Source of the DNA: a virus
Direction: 5' to 3' (one strand)
Virus record (IMG/VR): IMGVR_UViG_3300027714_000023
Coordinates: 1-49,407 of that record
Length of the DNA stretch: 49,407 nt
This document shows positions 33,808 to 41,843 of the stretch, one piece after another; the first letter of the stretch is position 1, and the number at the start of each line of letters is the position of its first letter. The notes beneath the pieces were generated by a model. The model was not told the origin of the DNA, ran no database searches, and saw only the letters and a list, made by a program, of their open reading frames with translations. A program made the translations under genes and the position numbers.

Positions 33808-34857
33808 ATGATAGATAAATTCGAGAATTGGTTTAACAAGATCAATGAAAAATTAGTAAGTGAAGAAGTTTCAGAGGTTCCCGTTGCTACAGATACTACT
33901 ACAACAACCGGAGAAACAACAAATACTGACACTGTTGGGAGAAAAGGAATAATGAGTGATGTTGATGCTATAATGACTTCATTAGATGCGTTATCCGTTG
34001 AATTGACAGAGTCTTTAAATGAAGATTTATTAGATAAAGCAATAGGAGGAGCTGCTGTTATAGGAGGTGGTATAATTGCAGGTTTAGGTCTTGCCGCTAA
34101 GAGAGCGTATGACTATAAAGTAATTGCACCTAAGGCTAAAAAAGCACAAGACTCAGTTAATAAAATGTCTATTAAGATTGCAGGAATCGAAGTTAAATTA
34201 GATGCTGCAGACGGAGATATGAAAGATAAAATTAGCAAAAAAATAGAGGCATCTAAGAAACAAAGAGATTCTTTACAACAGAATGTAGATGATAAATTTG
34301 GAGATAAATCATCACCTGTTAAAAAGGCTTTATCTATTTCTAAGAAAGAAGGTAAGATGGCTGTATTAAATATAACAATGGGAGAAGGTACTCCAGAACA
34401 AAAAGCTGATGCGAAGGCACAAATAACTAAATTAAAAACTGCGATAATACAGGATGAGGCAGACTTTAAAAACGCTCAACCCAGTCAAGAAGCAACAGAT
34501 GATTTAAAATCAGCAGTTGATAAGGAAGACGCAGACAAGGGTAAAGGTGAAGAAACAGAAGATGAAGAAACAGAAGATGAAGAAACTAACGATGTTGATC
34601 CAAACTCTAAAGATGGAAAATTAAAAAGATTAAAGGACTTATTAGCTAAAGCCGAAGAGTCTGGTATAAAATCTAAAATAGATACAGTAAAAGATCTTAT
34701 TGATAGAGTATCTGCAAAAGAATCTTGGCAAGTTAATGGAACTGGATTAGGTATGATGTTAGAATCTGAGATAGTTAAATTAGAAATGGCATATACATTA
34801 AATGAATCTAGACATCAAAACTTTGATATTAAAACAAGATTCTCTAGTTTACTTTAA
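33808..34857 (+). CDS. Putative head-associated protein with Gly-rich hydrophobic segment
   Basis: 349 aa. It has a Thr-rich stretch (about 28-42), SVELTESLNEDLL followed by a glycine-rich hydrophobic segment (AIGGAAVIGGGIIAGLGLAA, about residues 78-97), then a long Lys/Asp/Glu-rich helical region with an acidic repeat (ETEDEETEDEETND). KINE (about residue 14), SLNE and TLNE near the C-terminus fit prohead-protease sites. The hydrophobic segment could insert in a membrane, as expected of a protein ejected with DNA. That is speculation. It follows gp23 and has a late promoter. I do not recognise it. Confidence 0.55.
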   Translation: MIDKFENWFNKINEKLVSEEVSEVPVATDTTTTTGETTNTDTVGRKGIMSDVDAIMTSLDALSVELTESLNEDLLDKAIGGAAVIGGGIIAGLGLAAKRAYDYKVIAPKAKKAQDSVNKMSIKIAGIEVKLDAADGDMKDKISKKIEASKKQRDSLQQNVDDKFGDKSSPVKKALSISKKEGKMAVLNITMGEGTPEQKADAKAQITKLKTAIIQDEADFKNAQPSQEATDDLKSAVDKEDADKGKGEETEDEETEDEETNDVDPNSKDGKLKRLKDLLAKAEESGIKSKIDTVKDLIDRVSAKESWQVNGTGLGMMLESEIVKLEMAYTLNESRHQNFDIKTRFSSLL

Positions 34858-35351
34858 GATTTAGAATTCTTACGAACAATTTTTAAAAACTCTTTCTGTT
34901 GATTCATTAAGAGTTTTTTTACGTGTTTTTGGAAGAGAACTGAAGATTCCCATATTCTAGAATCTATACTTCCACCTAAAGTATCGTGATATTCTGGATG
35001 AACAAAGTTTTCTGCACTAAAATCATTTATATTAGATCTAATGTCTTTATCACTAAGTGCACACTTCCAATCAATAGTATCGTAACTTTCTTTTAACTCT
35101 TCCATTTTAACAAATTCGGAAGTAGACCAATCAAAGTATAATTTATCAAAACGATCTACATGTCTATGTCGACATACCTCAAATATGATATGCAAGAACT
35201 GATCATCCTGGGCACGTTCCTTTATAATAGGATGTTCTAATAATAATCTACGCTGCTGTTTTGAGATAGAGTCGTATCGAACCCCGTACCTATTCCTAGG
35301 GTAAGGTCCACCGGTTCTCTTAATGTTAGGATATTTTTTATTGTATGCCAT
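34854..35351 (-). CDS. Unknown protein, the only minus-strand gene
   Basis: 165 aa, starting MAYNKKYPNIKRTGGPYPRN. It is basic at the N-terminus and rich in His, Tyr and Arg (FEVCRHRHVDRFDKLYFDWS), with no domain I recognise. It meets the upstream gene tail to tail, overlapping its stop by 4 nt. The plus-strand frames of this stretch hold no good ORF. A late-type box, GATATATTAT, lies on the minus strand 48 nt before its ATG, suggesting late expression. An inserted cassette or a minor virion protein is possible. Confidence 0.65.
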   Translation of the reverse strand: MAYNKKYPNIKRTGGPYPRNRYGVRYDSISKQQRRLLLEHPIIKERAQDDQFLHIIFEVCRHRHVDRFDKLYFDWSTSEFVKMEELKESYDTIDWKCALSDKDIRSNINDFSAENFVHPEYHDTLGGSIDSRIWESSVLFQKHVKKLLMNQQKEFLKIVRKNSKS

Positions 35352-35380
35352 ATAGTATATTTATCTGAAACATTTCACAA

Positions 35381-35388
35381 TACCTTTG
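35381..35388 (+). promoter_or_regulatory. Possible host-type promoter element (TAnnTTTG)
   Basis: TACCTTTG, an exact match to the Bacteroidota -7 element, 26 nt before the gp44 ATG. I do not see a clear -33 TTG, so it is only a candidate. It would serve the gp44-RNase H-gp62 side. Confidence 0.4.
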
Positions 35389-35389
35389 T

Positions 35390-35399
35390 ATAATATATC
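35390..35399 (-). promoter_or_regulatory. Late-type promoter box for the minus-strand gene
   Basis: On the minus strand it reads GATATATTAT, one change from GATATATAAT, with its first base 48 nt before the minus-strand ATG at 35351. It overlaps the region used for gp44 in the opposite direction. Confidence 0.4.
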
Positions 35400-35413
35400 T
35401 AAACATATACTAG

Positions 35414-36364
35414 ATGATTCACGCATTATTTACAGAAAAATACAGACCTAAAAACCTAGAAGATTTAATATTACCAGAAAGAGTAATGTCAAAGTTCAAA
35501 GATGGTTTATCGCAAAACATATTACTTGCAGGATCTCCTGGTACTGGTAAAACATCTACCGCAAAGGCGATAGTTCAACAATTTGATCTACCATACCTTT
35601 ATATTAACGCATCTACAGATACTTCAGTTGATGTTATTAGAACTAGAATTACAGATTTCTGTTCAACTATGTCTATATTAGATGACAGAGATAAATTTAA
35701 AGTAGTTATATTAGACGAGGTTGATGGAGTATCTGACCAATTCTTTAAAGCATTAAGAGCTACAATGGAAACATTTGCATCAAACTCTAGATTTATAGCA
35801 ACTTGTAATTACATTAATAAATTGCCAGATCCTATTCTTTCTAGATTTGAAGTAATTAATTTTGACTTTGATAAATCAGAAGAAAATGAATTAACAAAGA
35901 AGTATATTAGAAGAGTATATGATATCTGTAAAAAAGAAGAAATGACAATAGAGAAACCAGCATTGGTTGAATTTGTTAAACGTAACTTTCCAGATTTAAG
36001 AACAACTCTTAATAAACTACAAGGATATAAGACTCAAGGAACTACTAACATTACAGTAACCGATGTTAAGAAATTTAATTCAGTTTATAAAGATGTATTT
36101 GAATTAATATTCCACGAAACAGACCCTATCAAGAACTATCAACAAATCGTTGGAGAGTATTCAAATAGAGTTGATGATGTACTACAAACGTTAGGAGATG
36201 AATTTATACAATACATCCAGGCTGAAAAACCATCAGCGGTTAGATTTATTCCACAGATTGCAGTTACAGTAGCAGAACACCAAGCTCAACGTAACCTTGT
36301 AATAGACCAAGTCATCACCCTACTTTCCTGCGTATATAAACTCCAGGAAATAGTTAGACAATAG
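35414..36364 (+). CDS. 44: Clamp loader large subunit gp44
   Basis: 316 aa (T4 gp44 319 aa). An AAA+ ATPase with FTEKYRPKNLEDLILP, Walker A AGSPGTGKTS, Walker B VVILDEVD, sensor 1 IATCNY and the arginine-finger SRFE motif. Four gp44 subunits with one gp62 load the sliding clamp on primed DNA. It lies outside the main replication cluster, separated from gp45 by about 19 kb. It has its own upstream region shared with the divergent minus-strand gene. Confidence 0.95.
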   Translation: MIHALFTEKYRPKNLEDLILPERVMSKFKDGLSQNILLAGSPGTGKTSTAKAIVQQFDLPYLYINASTDTSVDVIRTRITDFCSTMSILDDRDKFKVVILDEVDGVSDQFFKALRATMETFASNSRFIATCNYINKLPDPILSRFEVINFDFDKSEENELTKKYIRRVYDICKKEEMTIEKPALVEFVKRNFPDLRTTLNKLQGYKTQGTTNITVTDVKKFNSVYKDVFELIFHETDPIKNYQQIVGEYSNRVDDVLQTLGDEFIQYIQAEKPSAVRFIPQIAVTVAEHQAQRNLVIDQVITLLSCVYKLQEIVRQ

Positions 36365-36388
36365 TTTTTTTATGTCGCAAAAAAGGTT

Positions 36389-36409
36389 TATATTTACATA
36401 TAACAAATA
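36389..36409 (+). promoter_or_regulatory. Recurrent promoter-like box, second class
   Basis: TATATTTACATATAACAAATA, 35 nt before the RNase H ATG, differing from the 7714 box at a single base. It lies 29 kb from the others, which argues for a regulatory role rather than local duplication. Confidence 0.55.
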
Positions 36410-36423
36410 AAAACACACCAATT

Positions 36424-37650
36424 ATGAAATTAGGTAAACATACATTAATAATAGACGGTAACTACTTCTTACATAGTAGATTATTCGTACTGCCTAGACC
36501 GAAAGGCAAACAATTACTAGAAACTAAAGATAGTCAGGCAAGTTTAATGCGTAAGTTATGTATTGATTTTGCATCTGAGTTACGTAGAATGTCAGGATTT
36601 GTAGATCAGGTTGTAGTTGCCGTAGATGCTAAATCATGGCGTAAAGATCTATTTCCAGAAGCACAATATAAAGGTACAAGAACATATGATGATTCAGTTA
36701 ACTGGGCCGGTGTTTTCAGTACATATAAAGAATGGCAAGACATCTTAGAAAAACAAGGTGTTGTAATTCACCAAGTACAAGGTGCAGAAGCAGATGATGT
36801 TATGTTCGGTTGGTCTACTCAATTAAATAATGAAGGTAAGAATTGTATCGCTTGGACAGGTGATCGTGATTTAATTCAATTAGTTAATTATAATAAAGCA
36901 ACAGATGCATATACTTTATGGTATTATAACTCTAAACGTAAGCTTATTACATTCGAAGGTTTCGAAGAAGTTTTAAACGAAAGAGCTACAGATACTATGA
37001 CTAATGATGATTTAATGTTTAACATGAATTCAAACACCGTTATGCATGATCAGATGAAACAAAACCTTACAGATTGGGCACTTAAGAATAGTGTTACCTT
37101 TGAAGAAATCAATTGCGATGATTTCATATTCACTAAGATATTACAAGGTGATAAAAGTGATAACATTAAAAGTGTTGTATCTTGGACAAAGACTGCAAAG
37201 TCTGGTAAAATCATGAATTATTCTATTACAGAAAAGAATGCACTTAAAATCCTAGATCAGTATAAAGAATTAAATGGCGGCTTTGCAATAGATGATTTCT
37301 TTAATAAAGATAGCGTAGATAGTCTTGTTAGTATTATACATAAAGTTATTGATAAATCTACAATAGAAGAAATCAAAGGTAGATTCAATCAAAATCTAGA
37401 TCTTATGTTGTTGCATTTCAATACTATACCAGATCCTATTCAAAAAGAAATCTATAAAGCTATTGAAACTGATTTTAATGTAGAACCTATCTTTCCAAAA
37501 TTAACTAAGATGGAAGTAATATTAGAAGGAACCGATTGGTTACAGAAAAAAGGAGCAAGTGCTCCCGGAGGATACGATCCTTTTGCTGGATTAAAAACCC
37601 CTGAAACAAAAGTAACAAGTAGCAGTAAAATATCAAACGAGTTATTCTAA
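36424..37650 (+). CDS. rnh: RNase H / 5'-3' exonuclease (T4 Rnh-like, FEN family)
   Basis: 408 aa, larger than T4 RNase H (305 aa). Acidic FEN motifs: IIDGNYFLHS, VAVDAKSWRKDLFPEAQYKG, QGAEADDVMFGW, TGDRDLIQLV and ILQGDKSDNIKSVV. It removes lagging-strand RNA primers and adjacent DNA. The extra length is in the middle, after the catalytic core starts, and at the C-terminal tail. The C-terminus ends SKISNELF, a candidate partner-binding tail. It is adjacent to the clamp loader, as expected for lagging-strand processing. Confidence 0.9.
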   Translation: MKLGKHTLIIDGNYFLHSRLFVLPRPKGKQLLETKDSQASLMRKLCIDFASELRRMSGFVDQVVVAVDAKSWRKDLFPEAQYKGTRTYDDSVNWAGVFSTYKEWQDILEKQGVVIHQVQGAEADDVMFGWSTQLNNEGKNCIAWTGDRDLIQLVNYNKATDAYTLWYYNSKRKLITFEGFEEVLNERATDTMTNDDLMFNMNSNTVMHDQMKQNLTDWALKNSVTFEEINCDDFIFTKILQGDKSDNIKSVVSWTKTAKSGKIMNYSITEKNALKILDQYKELNGGFAIDDFFNKDSVDSLVSIIHKVIDKSTIEEIKGRFNQNLDLMLLHFNTIPDPIQKEIYKAIETDFNVEPIFPKLTKMEVILEGTDWLQKKGASAPGGYDPFAGLKTPETKVTSSSKISNELF

Positions 37651-37653
37651 AAT

Positions 37654-38085
37654 ATGCTAGACGAAACAAAATTATTTGACTTCATGAAAATCATGTTCAC
37701 GAAGCAAAAAGATTATCACAACATAAAAAACTATAATAAGAAGAGACACCATTTTATGGTTAATAGATTCTTCGCAATTAAGTTCCCATCAAATGCACAG
37801 TTATTTAATGTTAATGGAATAAATCCTATTGCAGTGATTGATAGCTGGGCATCAGTGGCTTCTCGATTTAAAGGAGTTCCTCGTTGGGTTTATACAAAAA
37901 CAAAGAAATCTGCAAAGAAAGCGGCCTCTACTAAAGGCAAATATATACCAAGTGATGAAGCAATTCGATTTTTCATAGATAAAAATGAAATAGGAATGCG
38001 AGAATTTAAAGAACTAGAGAAGTTCGCACAAACAGAATTATACACATCACTTAAATCGATCGAAGGATCTATGAAAGTGTATTAA
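37654..38085 (+). CDS. 62: Possible clamp loader small subunit gp62-like
   Basis: 143 aa. The segment HHFMVNRFFAIKFP, a middle VPRWVYTKTKKSAKK and a C-terminal two-helix end (GMREFKELEKFAQTELY) follow the pattern of short gp62 proteins in marine T4-like phages (FIVN...W.RK.R...Y), as I recall them. Similarity to T4 gp62 itself (187 aa) is not visible. Position next to gp44 and RNase H is the main support. gp62 is the single non-ATPase subunit of the loader. It starts 3 nt after the RNase H stop. Confidence 0.5.
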   Translation: MLDETKLFDFMKIMFTKQKDYHNIKNYNKKRHHFMVNRFFAIKFPSNAQLFNVNGINPIAVIDSWASVASRFKGVPRWVYTKTKKSAKKAASTKGKYIPSDEAIRFFIDKNEIGMREFKELEKFAQTELYTSLKSIEGSMKVY

Positions 38086-38095
38086 TATAAACAAA

Positions 38096-38749
38096 ATGAA
38101 TATTAGTAGCTTCCCGACCGCAGTCGACGTAACACTACATAGATACAACCACCTGGATAACCGCCTTTGGACCCAGGTTAAAAATCAGTTAGATTATGTT
38201 GAAGTAGATGAAATGTCCGTAGTGGTGACCTTATCACAACTCTCAGCATTACTCGATAATAACTATATGCCTATGATTCATCGAATTAAATCCACAGGCG
38301 TTGATTCTCTACATAAGCAAGTAAACTCACCTTATTTCATTTATATGATGTGTGTTGACATGCCAAATCTACAATTAATTAAATTAACACTTAGTCATGA
38401 TAAGAAATTCTCAAGATTAATAGAATCAGACGGTATGAAGATTTTAAAGTTTGACTTTAGAATACTATCAATGACTATAAAACTTTCTGACATATTTGAA
38501 GAAGAGGATCTTAGAATAATTAATCCTGTATTAGAGTCTTTAGGTATATTAGAAGAAAATGTACCTTATGCCAGATTAAAAATAGTAGAATTACTTGATA
38601 CTTTAGATAATTGGGTAGAACTTGAAATGGAAAATGATTTAATAGAAGGAGAACCAGACGCAGTTCCATTAATTACAACAATATTAGATTTAATAGACAT
38701 TAAAGTTGAGGGAGATAACCCGGTAACGCTACTAGTTACGGATTATTGA
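38096..38749 (+). CDS. Hypothetical protein, 217 aa
   Basis: An acidic protein, mostly helical in the C-terminal half, with no domain that I recognise. It starts 10 nt after the gp62 candidate and ends before a late-type promoter box at 38761, so it is the last gene of the clamp-loader operon. A regulator or replication accessory is possible, with no direct evidence. Confidence 0.6.
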   Translation: MNISSFPTAVDVTLHRYNHLDNRLWTQVKNQLDYVEVDEMSVVVTLSQLSALLDNNYMPMIHRIKSTGVDSLHKQVNSPYFIYMMCVDMPNLQLIKLTLSHDKKFSRLIESDGMKILKFDFRILSMTIKLSDIFEEEDLRIINPVLESLGILEENVPYARLKIVELLDTLDNWVELEMENDLIEGEPDAVPLITTILDLIDIKVEGDNPVTLLVTDY

Positions 38750-38760
38750 TATAATTTTCT

Positions 38761-38770
38761 GAATATATAG
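38761..38770 (+). promoter_or_regulatory. Late-type promoter box
   Basis: GAATATATAG, 28 nt before the membrane-protein ATG. It starts the late transcript for the neck and terminase genes. Confidence 0.5.
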
Positions 38771-38788
38771 ATTAAATAAACCTTTTTA

Positions 38789-39196
38789 ATGAAATTATTT
38801 AATAAATTTGGAAAAAGAGAAGCATTAATCTATATTATAGTTGTGCTATGGATCACTATGGGAATATACGCAGCAATTAAGGCATCGAGTCTTACTGATT
38901 TAGCAGTATATTTTGGATCTTTAACAGCGTATGCCGCTACTTATATATGGGCTGAATCAAAAAGGCCAAGTACTAAAACTGGTATTATGAGTAAGGGACC
39001 AATGTCTCGTAGAGAACTTATGATATATGTTGTAGTTTTTATATGGGCAATAGCAGGTATGGTATCTATGTATTTTGCAGCATCTCTTAAAGACCTTTCT
39101 ATTTATTTCGCATCGTTAACAGGATTTGTGGCTTCATGGATCGCTGGTGAAAAAATTAAACCAGAAGACGAAGTTAATCAAAATATTAAAAGATAA
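38789..39196 (+). CDS. Membrane protein of two duplicated two-helix units
   Basis: 135 aa with four predicted membrane helices. The first half (EALIYIIVVLWITMGIYAAI, then LTDLAVYFGSLTAYAATYIW) is repeated by the second (ELMIYVVVFIWAIAGMVSMY, then LKDLSIYFASLTGFVASWIA), an internal duplication. A charged loop links them. A holin or membrane accessory is possible on size and topology. A virion-associated role is equally possible given the late promoter and the neck gene that follows with a 1-nt overlap. Confidence 0.65.
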   Translation: MKLFNKFGKREALIYIIVVLWITMGIYAAIKASSLTDLAVYFGSLTAYAATYIWAESKRPSTKTGIMSKGPMSRRELMIYVVVFIWAIAGMVSMYFAASLKDLSIYFASLTGFVASWIAGEKIKPEDEVNQNIKR

Positions 39197-41145
39197 TGGT
39201 TACAGGATTTACAGCAACAGAATACGGTGATTTCTTAATCGCTAAATTAAACAAACCTTATTATGATACAGTTAAAATAATAGACTGGGAAATAATAGTA
39301 GGAATACAGAACTATAAAACAGTAGGTACTATTTCAACAGAAACAGGATCACCTATCGTTAGTGGAACTTTAACGCAATTCACACAGTTTACAATTGGAG
39401 ATAGAATCGTTATAGGAAACACAACATTCGAAATACAGACTATAGATACTCCAATACAAATAACTTTAACAACAGCCCCTACTTTTACAACTACTGGAAT
39501 TGAATTTTATATTCCACCTGCTGCTAATAATTATTTTGAATATGAATATCGATGGTCAACTGATAACGAGCAGTTCTCAGAATTAAGACCTTTAAACAAG
39601 CAATTAGCATTTTCTGATTTAATGGGATTAACATTTGATCCAAAGAAACCTTTATGGATAGATGTTAGAGGAGAAGTTGCTGCACTTTCATCAGGTAATA
39701 CAATAACTATTATATCAGTAAATTATACATTAGAAACTCAAGCAGGAGCGGTAGTTAGTTGTCCTCAGTTTTGTGTTGAATGTTCAGATCCTTTCGCAAT
39801 GTATGGATGTGCTAATGTTATTGAATGCATTGATGATAATTTATTTAAGCCATACGATTTAAATAAATCAACAAACTTATATAAACAACTTGTCAGTATG
39901 ACTAATAATATATTTGGACATGAAGTTCAATATTTTAGAACTGAGCCTGATGCAAGAACTGAAGATGTTCATTTAATGGAATATTCTTTACATAATGTTG
40001 TAGATAAAAAAGCAATAAAGATATTAGTACCAGATAATGAATTCCCAGATGAAGCGATGACTTTCGATATATTCGGAATGGAATTTGCAGAATTTGAAAT
40101 TCATATAGTAGGAGGAGAGTTTGAGTCAGTATTTGGTCAAGGTAAGTCTCCAAGAAGTAAGGATTACATGTTTATTCCACTAATTAATAGAATGTATGAA
40201 ATTAATTCACTATCAATTGCAGATGAATTTAATCAAACATCGTCATATTGGAGATGTAAACTAGTTAAATACCAAGACAGATCATCAGTTATTAAAAATG
40301 AATTCGAAGTAGACACTGATACTTTAATAACAGGAGTAGAAGAAGTATTTGGAGAAAGACAAAAAGAAGAACAAGAAAAAGTAACAAACCCAAAACAATT
40401 CAAAACAGTTACAACAACATATAGAGATGGTATTAGAGGTTTTGTAGATAGAGGGTTAAGTATAAAAGAGTATGACTTAAAAAACAGATGGACTGTTGTT
40501 AGTAAAAACTACTATGATTTATCTAAAATAAAAAAAGACAGAACTGGAGTTGAATACTCTGTAAAATCTGAATTATCAACAACAGATAACTTAGCAACAA
40601 CAATGTGGTTTTCTCCACAGTTCGGCGCTTCGGATTCAAATGAATATGTATTATTTGGAGATCTAGCGGCAATTGGAGGATTTAAACTATTTGTAAGCAA
40701 CAATAAGTTTAGAGTAAATGCAAATGGTGTTAATTATGAATTCCTTCACGGAATAAATCTACAAAAAGGAGAATGGTATGGTTTAGTATTAAACATAAAC
40801 AATAAATTCTTTCAAACATCGCTTTCATTATATAGATTAGACTCTAATATAAATACAGGAACAACTGTAGGATCACGTCCTCAGGATTCAAGTAACGATT
40901 TAATAGAAGAATACACAGGAACATTGGAACTAGGTCAACCTATGCAATGGAACGTAGATTCTAATTACCACATAAGAGGTAACAATACATATATGACAAA
41001 CATTAGAGTATTCACAAGTGTTATAGAATACGAACAACATCATAATATATTAAACCAATATGTAGTAAGAGACAATCAATTATCAATTCTTATAGATAAT
41101 GCAATTCCAAGTTTAGGGTATCAGAGATTCAAGAGTGTCAGATAA
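39196..41145 (+). CDS. Neck protein gp14-like, with lectin-like C-terminal domain
   Basis: 649 aa. Residues about 1-200 are beta-rich. The central part (about 225-380) recalls T4 neck protein gp14: NIFGHEVQYFRTEPDARTED, later VFGQGKSPRSKDYMFIPLIN, RMYEINSLSIADEF and YWRCKLVKYQDRS. The C-terminal ~200 aa (about 450-649) look like a concanavalin/LamG fold (TMWFSPQFGASDS, KGEWYGLVLNINNKFFQT, MTNIRVFTSVIEYEQ). T4 gp14 has only 256 aa. The fused lectin-like domain would be displayed at the neck and may bind glycans. The neck assignment is from pattern similarity and position before the terminase genes. Confidence 0.55.
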   Translation: MVTGFTATEYGDFLIAKLNKPYYDTVKIIDWEIIVGIQNYKTVGTISTETGSPIVSGTLTQFTQFTIGDRIVIGNTTFEIQTIDTPIQITLTTAPTFTTTGIEFYIPPAANNYFEYEYRWSTDNEQFSELRPLNKQLAFSDLMGLTFDPKKPLWIDVRGEVAALSSGNTITIISVNYTLETQAGAVVSCPQFCVECSDPFAMYGCANVIECIDDNLFKPYDLNKSTNLYKQLVSMTNNIFGHEVQYFRTEPDARTEDVHLMEYSLHNVVDKKAIKILVPDNEFPDEAMTFDIFGMEFAEFEIHIVGGEFESVFGQGKSPRSKDYMFIPLINRMYEINSLSIADEFNQTSSYWRCKLVKYQDRSSVIKNEFEVDTDTLITGVEEVFGERQKEEQEKVTNPKQFKTVTTTYRDGIRGFVDRGLSIKEYDLKNRWTVVSKNYYDLSKIKKDRTGVEYSVKSELSTTDNLATTMWFSPQFGASDSNEYVLFGDLAAIGGFKLFVSNNKFRVNANGVNYEFLHGINLQKGEWYGLVLNINNKFFQTSLSLYRLDSNINTGTTVGSRPQDSSNDLIEEYTGTLELGQPMQWNVDSNYHIRGNNTYMTNIRVFTSVIEYEQHHNILNQYVVRDNQLSILIDNAIPSLGYQRFKSVR

Positions 41146-41181
41146 AATTTGAATAAATAATCTATAACAAAATATTGAAAT

Positions 41182-41841
41182 ATGCCAGAAGAAAATAAAA
41201 GTATTAAGTCGCAAGCAGAAGATATTAGAAAAGAGCTAGATGACTTAATAGGAAATAATGACCCAATAGAATCTGTAATAGAAACAGATCCTGAATTACC
41301 TGCGAAGAGAGATCTTCCAGTTAAAATGTCTTATTCTCAACTTAAAGCAAGCGCTAGTAAAAAAGCTTCTAAAACTATTACAAGTTTAATGAAATTTTAT
41401 CTAGATGAGGATATTATAGAGAAGGATGAATATATTGTAGCAAAGAAAAAGATAGATGAGATGACAATGTCTTCTTTAATCTATCAACTACAAGCAGGTG
41501 AAAGAGCTCTTACAACTCTTTTAGAAACAATAGAAGACGGTGAAATCGCTCCAAGAATGTTTGAAGTTCTAGCAACTTTACAAAAGTCAATGTTAGATAT
41601 TATCAAATCCCAAACGATGTATTTAATGGCAGCTGAAGAAGGTGCTAAGAGAATGGCAAGAGATATCGAATTATACAAGAAAAGAGACGATACTCGTGAA
41701 ATTAGCGAAGCATCCGGAAATAAAGGAGGACATAAATCAAGCGAAACAGTACAGAGAGGTACTAAAGATCTAATGAGAATGATTCAAGACGGAATACAGG
41801 ATGATCAGATTGAAGACGCTGATGAAATAACAGAAGAATAA
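41182..41841 (+). CDS. 16: Terminase small subunit gp16
   Basis: 219 aa, larger than T4 gp16 (164 aa). The central helical hairpin region matches gp16: QAGERALTTLLETIEDGEI, APRMFEVLATLQKSMLDIIK. The N-terminal ~55 residues are charged, and the C-terminal tail is acidic (DQIEDADEITEE). It forms a ring that recognises phage DNA and regulates gp17. It lies 2 nt before gp17. Confidence 0.85.
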   Translation: MPEENKSIKSQAEDIRKELDDLIGNNDPIESVIETDPELPAKRDLPVKMSYSQLKASASKKASKTITSLMKFYLDEDIIEKDEYIVAKKKIDEMTMSSLIYQLQAGERALTTLLETIEDGEIAPRMFEVLATLQKSMLDIIKSQTMYLMAAEEGAKRMARDIELYKKRDDTREISEASGNKGGHKSSETVQRGTKDLMRMIQDGIQDDQIEDADEITEE

Positions 41842-41843
41842 AT

